In this document: in pieces, positions 52,540-61,949 of the stretch
How positions within the stretch are numbered: position 1 is the stretch's first letter
How the letters are laid out: the number at the start of each line of letters is the position of its first letter
Assembly: GCF_004028155.1 (NCBI RefSeq)
Contig: NZ_SBII01000002.1
Coordinates: 62,001-126,000, forward strand
Source: Flavobacterium cerinum
Lineage (GTDB): Bacteria > Bacteroidota > Bacteroidia > Flavobacteriales > Flavobacteriaceae
DNA: 64,000 bases
Direction: 5' to 3'
The notes under the pieces: generated by a model
What the model was told of the DNA's origin: nothing
Databases searched by the model: none
What the model saw: only the letters and a program-made list of their open reading frames with translations
Made by a program: the position numbers and the translations under genes

Positions 52540-53817
52540 TTGGAAATAGCCATAATATTTTTCCTTATTCTTTTAAATGGTGTTTTCTCTATGTCAGAGA
52601 TCGCTTTGATATCTGCCAGGAAAAACCGCCTCGAATCCGCTGCCAAGAAAGGTAATGCCAGCGCACAAACTGCACTGGATCTTGCCAATTCGCCTAATAA
52701 ATTCCTTTCTACGGTACAAATAGGCATTACGCTTATAGGTATCTTAACGGGTATTTATAGTGGAGATAAGGTAACAGGCGATGTTAAACTGTTTGTTGAA
52801 GGATTTGCAACTTTAAAGCCCTATTCAGATCAGATAGCCGTAGGTATTGTAGTCGTGATATTAACGTTTTTCTCTTTAGTTTTAGGGGAGCTCCTTCCTA
52901 AAAGGATAGGTCTTAATTACCCTGAAACAATAGCTAAAACGGTAGCAGTACCAATGAAGTACATTTCGATAATTACAGCACCTTTTATTTGGCTGTTAAC
53001 TTCTTCTACCGATTTTTTGTTGAAGATACTGGGCATTCGCCCAACGGCAGATGGTAAAGTAACCGAAGAAGAGATTAAGGCTATAATTAAAGAAGGTACT
53101 GAAGGCGGCGAAGTTCAGGAAATTGAACACGATATCATGGAACGTGTATTCCATATTGGCGACCGTAAGGTAAACTCGCTGATGACTCATAGAAAATCCG
53201 TAGCTTATTTGTCTACTACGTCTACTAATGAGGGCATACGCGAAATAATGTTAGGAGAACTACACTCGGTATATCCGGTGTGTGAAGGTAATAATCTTGA
53301 CGATGTAATTGGTGTGGTGTTGCTTAAAGACATCTTTGCTAATTATGACCGTTCAGACTTTAGCCTGAAAGATATAGTGAAAGAACCGGTATACCTTATT
53401 GAGCATACATCTGCTTATAAGGCATTGGAAATTTTCAAGAAGACAAAAGTGCATTATGCATTTGTAACAGACGAGTATGGTGTGTTCCAGGGGCTAATAA
53501 CCCTTAATGACATACTTGAAGCGTTGGTAGGAGATGCATCAGATTTTTATGATGACGAATTCCAGCTGATCGCTAACGAAGATGGAACATGGCTGGTAGA
53601 CGGGCATTACCCATTGCACGACTTCCTTACGTATTTTGACCTTGATGATCTTACAAACGATTATGAGGTAACAACTGTAAGCGGATTGGTAATGACAGAA
53701 CTGTCTTACATACCTAAAGAAGGAGAAAAGCTGGCGTGGCATCTTTTTGAACTTGAAGTTGTAAAGATGGATGGTGTAAAGATTGATAAAGTGAAAGTAA
53801 GATCGCTGAAAGAGTAA
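52540..53817 (+). CDS. CNNM/CorC-type (DUF21-CBS-CorC_HlyC) membrane protein
   Basis: 425 residues with a TTG start at 52540 (MEIAIIFFLILLNGVFSMSE). The DUF21 membrane domain (about 1-175; GVFSMSEIALISARKNRLE, SPNKFLSTVQIGITLIGIL, LVLGELLPKRIGLNYPE) is followed by two CBS domains (about 200-330) and a CorC_HlyC domain (ending VKIDKVKVRSLKE). Relatives move magnesium or cobalt ions or modulate that; older names call them haemolysins, which is misleading. It begins 15 bp after adk. Confidence 0.9.
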   Translation: MEIAIIFFLILLNGVFSMSEIALISARKNRLESAAKKGNASAQTALDLANSPNKFLSTVQIGITLIGILTGIYSGDKVTGDVKLFVEGFATLKPYSDQIAVGIVVVILTFFSLVLGELLPKRIGLNYPETIAKTVAVPMKYISIITAPFIWLLTSSTDFLLKILGIRPTADGKVTEEEIKAIIKEGTEGGEVQEIEHDIMERVFHIGDRKVNSLMTHRKSVAYLSTTSTNEGIREIMLGELHSVYPVCEGNNLDDVIGVVLLKDIFANYDRSDFSLKDIVKEPVYLIEHTSAYKALEIFKKTKVHYAFVTDEYGVFQGLITLNDILEALVGDASDFYDDEFQLIANEDGTWLVDGHYPLHDFLTYFDLDDLTNDYEVTTVSGLVMTELSYIPKEGEKLAWHLFELEVVKMDGVKIDKVKVRSLKE

Positions 53818-53939
53818 ATTGGATTTCGGCGTTTCGGAGTAAATAGAGAGATTGATAATAGAATAGGTTTAAGAATTTGATGTAAGGAGCTTGTAAAGTA
53901 AACCCCGAACCCGAAACTTTAAACCTGAAACAAAAGAAA
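53818..53939. other. Gap between the CNNM gene and obg
   Basis: 122 bp with short similar tracts near 53900-53933 (CCCGAAC, CCGAAAC, CCTGAAAC). Such runs are common between flavobacterial genes; nothing else is seen. Confidence 0.35.
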
Positions 53940-54953
53940 ATGACAGAAGGAAATTTTGTAGATTACGTTAAGATATATGTTTCTTCCGGTAAGGGAGGTA
54001 AAGGATCTACACATTTACATAGAGAAAAGTTTATTGAAAAAGGTGGCCCGGATGGTGGAGATGGCGGCCGTGGCGGACATGTATATTTAGTGGGAGATAA
54101 AGGTCTTTGGACATTATTTCACCTTAAATTTGCGCGTCACATTAAAGCAACCCATGGTGGTGATGGAGGTAGTGCACGTAGTACAGGAGCCGATGGAGAG
54201 GATAAATTTATCCAGGTACCATTAGGAACCGTTGTGCGCGATAAAGAAACAGACGAAATTCTTTTTGAAATAACAGAGCACGGTGAAAAGCAGATCATTG
54301 CTAAAGGTGGTAAAGGAGGATTAGGTAACTGGCACTTCCGTAGTGCTACGAACCAAACACCAAGATACTCGCAGCCGGGTATGCCTGCCGAAGAGAAAGA
54401 TATTCTTTTAGAATTGAAAGTACTTGCAGATGTAGGTCTGGTAGGTTTTCCTAATGCAGGAAAATCTACGCTATTGTCAGTATTGACTTCAGCAAAACCA
54501 AAAATTGCCGATTACCCGTTTACAACATTGAAGCCTAACTTAGGTATTGTATCTTACAGGGATTTTCAGTCATTTGTAATTGCCGATATTCCGGGAATTA
54601 TTGAAGGTGCAGCAGAAGGTAAGGGTTTAGGCCACTATTTTCTTAGGCATATTGAACGTAACTCTACATTACTTTTCTTAGTTCCTGCAGATGCTGAGGA
54701 TATTAAAAAAGAATATGACATATTGTTAGATGAGCTTAGAAGGTACAATCCTGAAATGCTTGATAAAGACAGGCTGGTAGTAATATCTAAATGCGATATG
54801 CTTGACGAAGAGCTGCAGGCAGAAATGAAAGTGCTGCTTGATAAAGAATTTAAAGGTATACCTTATATGTTCATATCATCTGTAGCACAGCAGGGACTTG
54901 TTGAATTAAAAGACAAGCTATGGCAGATGCTTAATGTTACTACAGAAGAGTAA
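53940..54953 (+). CDS. obg: Obg-family GTPase
   Basis: 337-residue ribosome-assembly and stress GTPase. The glycine-rich Obg domain (about 1-160; [32 protein letters not shown]) is followed by the G domain with G1 [10 protein letters not shown]3 DIPGIIEGA and G4 SKCD. The C-terminal OCT domain of longer homologues is missing, which is normal in Bacteroidota. Downstream of hpt-adk and the CNNM gene, and followed by a terminator. Confidence 0.96.
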   Translation: MTEGNFVDYVKIYVSSGKGGKGSTHLHREKFIEKGGPDGGDGGRGGHVYLVGDKGLWTLFHLKFARHIKATHGGDGGSARSTGADGEDKFIQVPLGTVVRDKETDEILFEITEHGEKQIIAKGGKGGLGNWHFRSATNQTPRYSQPGMPAEEKDILLELKVLADVGLVGFPNAGKSTLLSVLTSAKPKIADYPFTTLKPNLGIVSYRDFQSFVIADIPGIIEGAAEGKGLGHYFLRHIERNSTLLFLVPADAEDIKKEYDILLDELRRYNPEMLDKDRLVVISKCDMLDEELQAEMKVLLDKEFKGIPYMFISSVAQQGLVELKDKLWQMLNVTTEE

Positions 54954-54974
54954 CATATAACAACAAATTTATAT

Positions 54975-54998
54975 AAAGGCGCTTATTAGCGCCTTTTT
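54975..54998 (+). terminator. Terminator after obg
   Basis: AAAGGCGC/GCGCCTTT stem, six-base loop, T run. Confidence 0.85.
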
Positions 54999-55169
54999 TA
55001 TGACTTATAATTTCCCTTTGATGAAGTTGTGTTTTACAGATGTAGCTTCTTTCTTACCTCTTTTAGGTGTTGAATATTATTTTATAAAGTGTTCGTTTGT
55101 AGTTGATTGAAAAATTAATTCTTGCTTTACTTTAGATTTAATTCTTAACAATTCTTTGATAAATTACTA

Positions 55170-55177
55170 TATCTTTG
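55170..55177 (+). promoter_or_regulatory. -7 element of the LtaS-like gene
   Basis: TATCTTTG, perfect TAnnTTTG; leader about 50 nt to the ATG at 55234. Confidence 0.55.
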
Positions 55178-55233
55178 TGCCAGAAAAAACGAATGTTGCA
55201 ATGATTGCAACTAACTGATATTTAGTGCGGTTT

Positions 55234-57240
55234 ATGAAAATCAACTTAAAAAACAGTCTTACTGTTTTGCTTTTGCGCCTTTTTGTTGTCTACGCAGTGT
55301 TTATGTTATGCAGGCTGGCTTTCTATTTTTTTAATAATAATCTGATAGATGACGTACATGCCGGTGATATAATTAGTTTACTTCGTGGAAGTCTTATGTT
55401 CGATACGGTCTCCATTATCTATATAAATCTTCTATTTGCTTTAATGTCGTTAATTCCTTTTAAATTCAGGGATAATAGTGGCTATAAAAAAGCGATGCTT
55501 TGGATCTTTATGATTACAAACGGATTGGGTTTATTAATAAATGTAGCCGATATCTTTTATTACCCATTCAAACAGGCCAGAATAGTGCTTGGCGATTTTT
55601 TCCTGTTACAGGAAGATGCTTTTGTGCCATTGCTTGGTGACTTTGTAATTGATTACTGGTACGGATTCCTATTTTATTTTATTCTTCTTGTTTTGCTTTA
55701 CATTGGTTATAAAGCAGTGGGCGATAAAAAAGAACCGGTGCAAACCAATAGAAGATATTATGTTGTTAACACAGCTTATATGAGTATTATGGCAATAATT
55801 ATCATATTTTTTGTGAGGGGGGCTACTTTCTCTGCTGCCTCTTTTCCTATTTCTATGAATGATGCATTCCTGTATACAGACAATCCTACGCATACTTCTT
55901 TTATGCTGAGTAATCCTTTCTGTCTTATAAGGACCATAGGGAAATCTAAAGATGTACCCGATCTAAAATATTTTGATACAAAAATTGCGCAGAACCTTGC
56001 TGGAACAACACATACATATGAGGCGGCAGAACCGTCAGGTTTTGAAATTGACAGAAAAACCAATGTATTTATTATAGTGTTGGAGAGTTTTGGTAAGGCA
56101 CATATCAAAAGCCTTTCAGATCAGTTTCCTAAAGAACGTGAATCGAATACGCCTTTTCTTGATTCTCTTTTCAACGAAGGATACCTGTTTACCAATGCAC
56201 ATCAAAACGGATACCGCTCTATAGATGCACTGCCTGCTATATGGGCATCTATTCCATCGTTTAAAGAGCATTTTCTTTCATTGCCAAACTCGGTAGCATC
56301 TTACTATGCTTTACCGGCCTGTATGAATGAAATGGGCTATCAAACAGCCTTTTTCCATGGAGCAGTAAAAGAATCTATGGGATTTGTTTCATTTGGTAGA
56401 AATGCCGGAATAAAGAATTTCTATTCACGTGAAGAGTATGAAGAAGAAAACGGCGATGAAGATTTTGACGGCAAATGGGGGATATGGGATCATAAGTTTT
56501 TCCCGTTTGTGCATAAAAAGATAAATGCATTCAGTAAGGACAAACCGTTTTTTACAACACTGTTTACATTGTCTTCTCACCATCCGTATAAAGTGCCGCC
56601 GGGACTGCCTAAAAAATTCAGTGAAGGTACAATGCCAATTCACCGTGCTATAAAATATTCTGATTATGCTTTAGGTGAATTTTTCAAGAGTATCGAGAAA
56701 GAACCATGGTATAAAAACACCCTGTTTATTATCACTGCCGACCATTCGTCGGGAGCAGATAGTTACAAGTTTAACAAAGCACCGCATGATTATACAATCC
56801 CGATGTTTTTCTTTAAACCCGGGAATAATAAATTTAAAGGTAAAGACGATAAAATAATACAGCATATAGATGTTATGCCTACGCTTTTAGGAATGTTGAA
56901 GTATGATAAACCCTATTTTGCTTTTGGTAAAGATCATTTTAATAAGAAGGACAGTAATGGTCATTTTGCAATCAATTTCTCGAACGGGGCATTTAACTGT
57001 TCAACAGACAGCTATTATTACCTCTTTAATGAAAAAGACGTGATCTCTAAGATAGATTACAGAATGGATCCTTTAGGAAATACCAATCTTATTGCAAAAC
57101 GTAATCAGCAGGATGAAGAAGCCATAAAAGGATTTAAAGCTTTTATTCAGGAATATTATGCCCACCTGAATGCGAGAGATTACTTACCAAGAACGACTAA
57201 GCCAAAAACGGCACTGGCTGTAAATGCAGGTAGAAAATAA
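55234..57240 (+). CDS. LTA synthase family membrane sulfatase-fold protein
   Basis: 668 residues from the ATG at 55234 (an earlier GTG at 55225 is possible). Five predicted N-terminal helices precede a large extracytoplasmic alkaline-phosphatase-superfamily domain. It has FIIVLESFGKAH, the nucleophile region NAHQNGYRSIDALPAI, FFTTLFTLSSHHPY and ITADHSSG, matching LtaS/MdoB-type phosphoglycerol transferases. Bacteroidota make no lipoteichoic acid, so it likely modifies a glycan or lipid with phosphoglycerol or phosphoethanolamine; the substrate is unknown. Confidence 0.85.
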   Translation: MKINLKNSLTVLLLRLFVVYAVFMLCRLAFYFFNNNLIDDVHAGDIISLLRGSLMFDTVSIIYINLLFALMSLIPFKFRDNSGYKKAMLWIFMITNGLGLLINVADIFYYPFKQARIVLGDFFLLQEDAFVPLLGDFVIDYWYGFLFYFILLVLLYIGYKAVGDKKEPVQTNRRYYVVNTAYMSIMAIIIIFFVRGATFSAASFPISMNDAFLYTDNPTHTSFMLSNPFCLIRTIGKSKDVPDLKYFDTKIAQNLAGTTHTYEAAEPSGFEIDRKTNVFIIVLESFGKAHIKSLSDQFPKERESNTPFLDSLFNEGYLFTNAHQNGYRSIDALPAIWASIPSFKEHFLSLPNSVASYYALPACMNEMGYQTAFFHGAVKESMGFVSFGRNAGIKNFYSREEYEEENGDEDFDGKWGIWDHKFFPFVHKKINAFSKDKPFFTTLFTLSSHHPYKVPPGLPKKFSEGTMPIHRAIKYSDYALGEFFKSIEKEPWYKNTLFIITADHSSGADSYKFNKAPHDYTIPMFFFKPGNNKFKGKDDKIIQHIDVMPTLLGMLKYDKPYFAFGKDHFNKKDSNGHFAINFSNGAFNCSTDSYYYLFNEKDVISKIDYRMDPLGNTNLIAKRNQQDEEAIKGFKAFIQEYYAHLNARDYLPRTTKPKTALAVNAGRK

Positions 57241-57249
57241 GAATAACGG

Positions 57250-58308
57250 TTAGCCATAAAGTTCAGTTCTAACGGTTATTAATAATTTCTCAATCTTATC
57301 TTTATTTGGAAAAGGGGAGAGTTCTGTACTGGCATAGTTTTTCTCGATGGATGCCAAAAGAATGTCAGCCATTTGAAGTAGATCTTCATAGCTTTTATTA
57401 CCCGCTTTAATGACTAATAGTTCTTCACGATTATTTACTTTGATATTTAATTTTCCAGTAGTAAGAATTTGTTCTGCAGATTGAAGCAGGCGTATGGTAT
57501 GCATCATGTTTTTCGAATCATAATTCTTACCATGTTGTTGATTTGTGTTGTAGCGTTCGTCATTCCTTTTTTCAACCCATTCCCAGTATTCCCTGTATTC
57601 TTTACAATAAGTTGAATATCCTTCTTTGTTAAAGTACATGTACGCTTTCTCCTGTTCATTTTTTGGTATAGAAGAAACCGATATCTCATTAGAGGTTGTC
57701 TTTTGGATAATACCTTTATAGCCTAAAGTGTTTTCGGGATCATAGAACACCGCATATGTTCCTTTAGCATGAGGGATATTTGTCAGTCCGCAGTTATCTG
57801 CTTTGAAATTATTAATCTTAAGCCAATCGGCTAGAGGGATGCTGCTATGATCGTTGAGTATATGGCAGAATGATAAAAGGTCTTTCTTTTCAATTGGCAG
57901 CGGATTAACAATTTTCTTATTTAGTCCCTCTGCTTTTTTAATTTGGGTTGTAGCATACCCTGCAAAAGTATCCTTACATAGTTTCGATAAGAAATCTTCA
58001 ATTCTAAAATTATTCATGATCGGGTGTTTGTATAAAATACAATCATCCGGTGTAGCAAGCATCTCAAGAATATTAGGATTGTTTTTTAATAACAATTCTA
58101 CAAAACGACCAATTTCATAATATACGATATCGTTAGTGTCATTGTTAATTTGAGGTATATAATCCAAACCAAAAAAGATATCTTTTGGTAAATAAAATAT
58201 TCCCTTTATATCAGTATCAGATGTAGCAGTATCAAGTCCAAAAGACCTGCTGCCCGAAATTACTTCAAATAAGATTAAGTTTTTATCTTTTATTTCCTGA
58301 ATAGTCAT
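57250..58308 (-). CDS. RlaP-like DNA polymerase beta superfamily nucleotidyltransferase, second of pair
   Basis: 352 residues. The nucleotidyltransferase core has SGSRSFG (Gly19-Ser20) followed by SDTDIKGIFYLPKD, with catalytic Asp31 and Asp33. After it come NNPNILEMLATPDDC, a central domain with NPLPIEKKDLLSFC, and a helical C-terminal part (NMMHTIRLLQSAEQILTTG). This layout fits PF10127 (predicted nucleotidyltransferases, some of which belong to RNA-repair systems). It follows a second protein of the same superfamily after 6 bp, so they are cotranscribed. No RNA ligase, kinase or tRNA gene is beside them. Substrate unknown. Confidence 0.75.
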   Translation of the reverse strand: MTIQEIKDKNLILFEVISGSRSFGLDTATSDTDIKGIFYLPKDIFFGLDYIPQINNDTNDIVYYEIGRFVELLLKNNPNILEMLATPDDCILYKHPIMNNFRIEDFLSKLCKDTFAGYATTQIKKAEGLNKKIVNPLPIEKKDLLSFCHILNDHSSIPLADWLKINNFKADNCGLTNIPHAKGTYAVFYDPENTLGYKGIIQKTTSNEISVSSIPKNEQEKAYMYFNKEGYSTYCKEYREYWEWVEKRNDERYNTNQQHGKNYDSKNMMHTIRLLQSAEQILTTGKLNIKVNNREELLVIKAGNKSYEDLLQMADILLASIEKNYASTELSPFPNKDKIEKLLITVRTELYG

Positions 58309-58314
58309 TCGTTT

Positions 58315-59064
58315 TTATTTCTTTATTTCTGCTTTAAAAAAATCCTCCAAGTCCTGATTTATCTTTTTACCACTGGATAGTGATTGGGATTTTTCCTGAT
58401 TAAAGAGAATTGTTTCTTGTAAAAATTGGGTTATGACTTCTTCTTTCGGATGCAGGTACTTCTCATCTTGTTGAGCTTTAATGAACTGTAATTCTAATAT
58501 TTTTTCCTGAATGTTAGCAGGAGCAATAGGCAATAATTCTGCAAAAGCTACAGGAGGAAAGGAGTTGTTTTGAATGATCCATTTTCCGGCAAGGGCTGTT
58601 CGCAATGCATAAAAGTAACTTTTCAGTTTTACGTGTTCTGATTCGCAGATTTCCATAAAATTCTTTGTCGTCCCTAAATAGTGATGCAGTGATGCAATAG
58701 GAGAAAAACAGTCGTTTGCAAACAATCGCATCTGTTTAAGGAAGTCATCATTTGTTTGGTATTCAACAGGTGAATACAACCATTCAATAAGCGGAACATT
58801 TGATTTAGCTAATAGTTTTAAAGATTTGGCAAGATCCCATCCGGAACCATCCAGATCTTCCACAGTCATAAATTCTATAACATCCGATTTTTCCCAAAGC
58901 GATAAATACCATTCAGGAGAATGCTTATAGATAAACCTAATATCATAGTCGCTGTCAGGCGATGCAAAGCCCCAAGCCCGGCTGCCCGATTCTACCGCAT
59001 GAAGAATTTTAACCTGTTTATCGTTTTCTAAAGAACTTAATTTATTGGATATAAGCTGATGCAT
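58315..59064 (-). CDS. RlaP-like DNA polymerase beta superfamily nucleotidyltransferase, first of pair
   Basis: 249 residues with VESGSRAWGFASPDSDYDIRFIY near the N-terminus (Gly-Ser at 27-28; Asp39 and Asp41 as metal ligands), followed by WDLAKSLKLLAKSNVPLIEWLYSP, as in PF10127. It is shorter than its downstream neighbour and lacks the middle domain. Sequence identity between the two looks low outside the core, so they are paralogues rather than a recent duplication. First gene of the pair. Function unknown; the family is linked to RNA 3' end chemistry in other bacteria. Confidence 0.75.
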   Translation of the reverse strand: MHQLISNKLSSLENDKQVKILHAVESGSRAWGFASPDSDYDIRFIYKHSPEWYLSLWEKSDVIEFMTVEDLDGSGWDLAKSLKLLAKSNVPLIEWLYSPVEYQTNDDFLKQMRLFANDCFSPIASLHHYLGTTKNFMEICESEHVKLKSYFYALRTALAGKWIIQNNSFPPVAFAELLPIAPANIQEKILELQFIKAQQDEKYLHPKEEVITQFLQETILFNQEKSQSLSSGKKINQDLEDFFKAEIKK

Positions 59065-59277
59065 TTCGAAATTTACCTTTTATGAATTTGTATTTTTATT
59101 ATGGTAAATAAAGGAAAAAAACGTGACATCACTGTTTTTAACAGGACTATAATTTTATCAAATTCGTAAAATAAGCTATATTCGCACCACAAAATTAAAT
59201 AGTTAATAATATCACTGTAACATTTTAAGGATTATGGTGTCCTATTGGCTATAACTATTAACTTTTATTTTAATTAA

Positions 59278-61422
59278 ATGAAAAAACTTATTTTATTCCT
59301 TACCATGTCGCTTATGGTAATGCCGGTAAGGGCAGATGAGGGAATGTGGTTTTTAATGTTCATTGAGCGCCTTAACCATAGGGACATGCAAAAAATGGGC
59401 TTACAGTTAACATCTGAAGAAATCTACAGTATTAACAACCACAGCCTTAAAGATGCAATTGTTCAGTTTAACGGTGGCTGTACTGCAGAGATGATCTCTA
59501 AAGACGGTTTAGTGTTAACAAACCACCACTGTGGATATGATGCGATAGCAGAACTTTCTACTCCTGAGGCTAACTGGCTTAAGAACGGATTTTGGGCAGC
59601 TAACCATAAAGCTGAACTAAAACCTAAAGATCTTTATGTTCGTTTCTTCGTAAGAATGGATGACGTGTCTAAAAGGATATTAGCTAAGTTAAACCCTAAC
59701 ATGACTGAGGCTGAAAGAGAAAAAGCTGTTCAGCAGGAAAGTGCATTAATAGAAAAAGAAAACAACGAAGGCGGTAAATATACTGTGTCTGTTCGTCCTT
59801 TCTTCCAAGGTAATGAGTATTACTATTTCGTTTACCAAGATTTTAAAGATGTTCGTTTGGTAGGTACCCCTCCGGAGAGCATTGGTAAATTTGGTGGAGA
59901 TACAGACAACTGGGAGTGGCCGCGTCACACAGGAGATTTCTCTATGTTCCGTGTGTATGCAGATGCTAATGGTAACCCTGCAGAATACTCTACAAACAAC
60001 GTTCCGCTAAAACCTAAGCATTACCTTCCGGTAAGCTTAAAAGGTGTTCAGGAGAACGACTTCGCTATGATATTAGGATACCCGGGTCGTACTAACCGTT
60101 GGATGCCATCGGGAGGTATAGAGCAAAACGTTAAGTTTGCTTATCCTGCATGGGTAGAAGCTTCTAAGCTTGGTATGGATAAAATGAAAGTGCATATGGA
60201 TAAGAGTGACCAGGTTCGTCTTAACTATGCATCTCAATATGCTCAGGTGGCTAACTACTGGAAAAACCGCCAGGGTATGATAGACGCACTTACAAAACAC
60301 AAAACAGCTGCTGCAAAAGCAAAAGCTGAAGCAGACTTTAACAAGTGGGCTAACAAACCGGCTAACAAAGCTAAGTATGGTAATGTAATTACTACAATTA
60401 ATAATTACTATTCTAAAACAAACGAAAAAGCTCGTCATGATAACTACCTTACAGGTTTATTAAGAACAAGCGGATATGCTGCTATGCCATACAGTTTAGG
60501 ACGTGGTCTTGAAGCGTATGCTAACGCTAATGAGGCAGGCAGAGCAGAAATGCTTCCGGACCTTAAGGCATATATTGATGAAGCGTATGCTACATTATAT
60601 GAGCCCCTTGAAAAAGATGTTCTTGCTGCACAGTTAGGTCTTTATGGTACAAAATCTACAGGTTATGAGATCGCTCCGCTTGTAGCTAAAATTGGTAAAG
60701 AGAACAACAATAATTTTACAGCTTATGTAAACGATGCATTTGCAAAAAGCCTTTTTGCTTCTAAAGCTAAAGTTGAAGCTTTCCTTGCAAAACCAGATGT
60801 GAACACACTTAAAGCAGATCCACTTTACTTACTGTCTTCAGACCTGTTAACTAAATACAGAGCTAAATCTGAAGAGCAGCAAAAACTGGATGCAGATTAT
60901 TCTAAATCATTCCGTTTACTTGTAGACGGTATGAGAGAAGCTAATCCAAATGTAAAATACTACCCGGATGCTAACAGCACACTACGTTTAACGTATGGTA
61001 AAGTAAGATCACTTCCTGCAGATAAAAGAAATGATGCTAAAAAGAACTACTATACTACAATGCAGGGTGAAGTGGCTAAATACAAACCAAACGATGAAGA
61101 ATTCGACCTTCCAAAAAGATTGTTAGAGCTTTATGAGAAAAAAGACTTTGGTCAGTATGCAGACAAAGCTGGTTACATGCCGGTAAACTTCCTTACAGAT
61201 AATGATATTACAGGTGGTAACTCAGGTTCTCCGGTTATCAATGGTAAAGGTGAGCTTATAGGTCTTGCTTTTGATGGTAACATCGAAGCTATGGCTGGTG
61301 ACGTTATTTTTGATAAAGACCTTCAAAGAACAATTAACGTAGATATTCGTTATGTACTTTGGATTATCGATAAATACGCAAATGCAAAACACATTGTTGA
61401 CGAAATGACAATTGTGAAATAA
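59278..61422 (+). CDS. S46-family dipeptidyl peptidase (DPP7-like)
   Basis: 714-residue periplasmic serine exopeptidase with a signal peptide (1-19, ending VRA). It has TNHHCGYDAI (catalytic His83 or His84), TDNWEWPRHTGDFSMFRVY (Asp) and TGGNSGSPVIN (Ser649). The specificity position, 18 residues after the serine, is Gly667 in LAFDGNIEAM. In the Porphyromonas pair this site is Gly in DPP7 (hydrophobic P1) and Arg in DPP11 (Asp/Glu at P1), so DPP7-like specificity is predicted. It removes dipeptides from peptides, helping the cell use proteins as carbon source. Confidence 0.93.
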   Translation: MKKLILFLTMSLMVMPVRADEGMWFLMFIERLNHRDMQKMGLQLTSEEIYSINNHSLKDAIVQFNGGCTAEMISKDGLVLTNHHCGYDAIAELSTPEANWLKNGFWAANHKAELKPKDLYVRFFVRMDDVSKRILAKLNPNMTEAEREKAVQQESALIEKENNEGGKYTVSVRPFFQGNEYYYFVYQDFKDVRLVGTPPESIGKFGGDTDNWEWPRHTGDFSMFRVYADANGNPAEYSTNNVPLKPKHYLPVSLKGVQENDFAMILGYPGRTNRWMPSGGIEQNVKFAYPAWVEASKLGMDKMKVHMDKSDQVRLNYASQYAQVANYWKNRQGMIDALTKHKTAAAKAKAEADFNKWANKPANKAKYGNVITTINNYYSKTNEKARHDNYLTGLLRTSGYAAMPYSLGRGLEAYANANEAGRAEMLPDLKAYIDEAYATLYEPLEKDVLAAQLGLYGTKSTGYEIAPLVAKIGKENNNNFTAYVNDAFAKSLFASKAKVEAFLAKPDVNTLKADPLYLLSSDLLTKYRAKSEEQQKLDADYSKSFRLLVDGMREANPNVKYYPDANSTLRLTYGKVRSLPADKRNDAKKNYYTTMQGEVAKYKPNDEEFDLPKRLLELYEKKDFGQYADKAGYMPVNFLTDNDITGGNSGSPVINGKGELIGLAFDGNIEAMAGDVIFDKDLQRTINVDIRYVLWIIDKYANAKHIVDEMTIVK

Positions 61423-61445
61423 TATAATTATTAGTTCAGATTACT

Positions 61446-61478
61446 AAAACGCCTTGTATTATTACAAGGCGTTTTTTT
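61446..61478. terminator. Terminator after S46 gene
   Basis: 13-bp stem AAAACGCCTTGTA/TACAAGGCGTTTT with a 4-base loop and a T run, between convergent genes. Confidence 0.9.
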
Positions 61479-61480
61479 GT

Positions 61481-61855
61481 TTAAACTAATCTAATTTTAA
61501 AATGTTTATCTGTAGCCAGCAGTATGTAAGATAGTAGACATACCACAAGTGAATTAAAGAAATGATGGTATTCCTTGTGCGCCATGTGGGCCGTAAAAGC
61601 ACCAATGGCAAAAGGGAAGAGCCACAATATGGAAAGGTTTTTTACCATCGGTTTCCAAAAACCAATGACCAGCCCGATGACTCCGACAAATTCTGCCCAG
61701 CCTATTACATGCGTCCAGAACAGATTAAAACCAAACGCTTCCATACCGGTAATCATACTTTTCACGTTAATGATCTTCCAGAGTCCGGCATAGCCAAAAA
61801 TATAAATATACCATAGGTACAATGCCCAATGCATGTAAGCAGCAACTTTTTTCAT
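61481..61855 (-). CDS. DoxX-family membrane protein
   Basis: 124 residues from the ATG at 61855 (an ATG at 61861 is equally possible). Four predicted helices. YIFGYAGLWKIINVKSMITGMEAFG, then IGWAEFVGVIGLVIGFWKPMVKNLSILWLF, fit the DoxX/DoxX-like family. These are often small redox- or stress-linked membrane proteins, without a fixed role. It is divergent from the HxlR gene, the usual pairing, so it is likely its target. Confidence 0.75.
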   Translation of the reverse strand: MKKVAAYMHWALYLWYIYIFGYAGLWKIINVKSMITGMEAFGFNLFWTHVIGWAEFVGVIGLVIGFWKPMVKNLSILWLFPFAIGAFTAHMAHKEYHHFFNSLVVCLLSYILLATDKHFKIRLV

Positions 61856-61879
61856 AAACATAATTTTAAGTTTGAGAAC

Positions 61880-61887
61880 CAAAATTA
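61880..61887 (-). promoter_or_regulatory. -7 element of the DoxX gene
   Basis: The minus strand reads TAATTTTG, perfect TAnnTTTG; leader of about 12-18 nt. Confidence 0.5.
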
Positions 61888-61899
61888 ATCCCAATACTT

Positions 61900-61921
61900 T
61901 ACTTTTGTTAGTGATCAGTAA
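61900..61921. promoter_or_regulatory. -7 element of hxlR and adjoining palindrome
   Basis: TACTTTTG (61900-61907) is a perfect TAnnTTTG reading right. It touches TTAGTGATCAGTAA (61908-61921), a dyad TTAnTGATCAnTAA around GATC. It lies between the two divergent genes at a place where a dimeric regulator could block both. Confidence 0.4.
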
Positions 61922-61949
61922 AATGTCAGAAACTTACAATTTTGTTAGT

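Noticed and set aside
60073..60438. 121-codon minus-strand frame within the S46 gene
   Set aside because: Antisense to a conserved coding region, rich in Phe, Val and Cys; a shadow.
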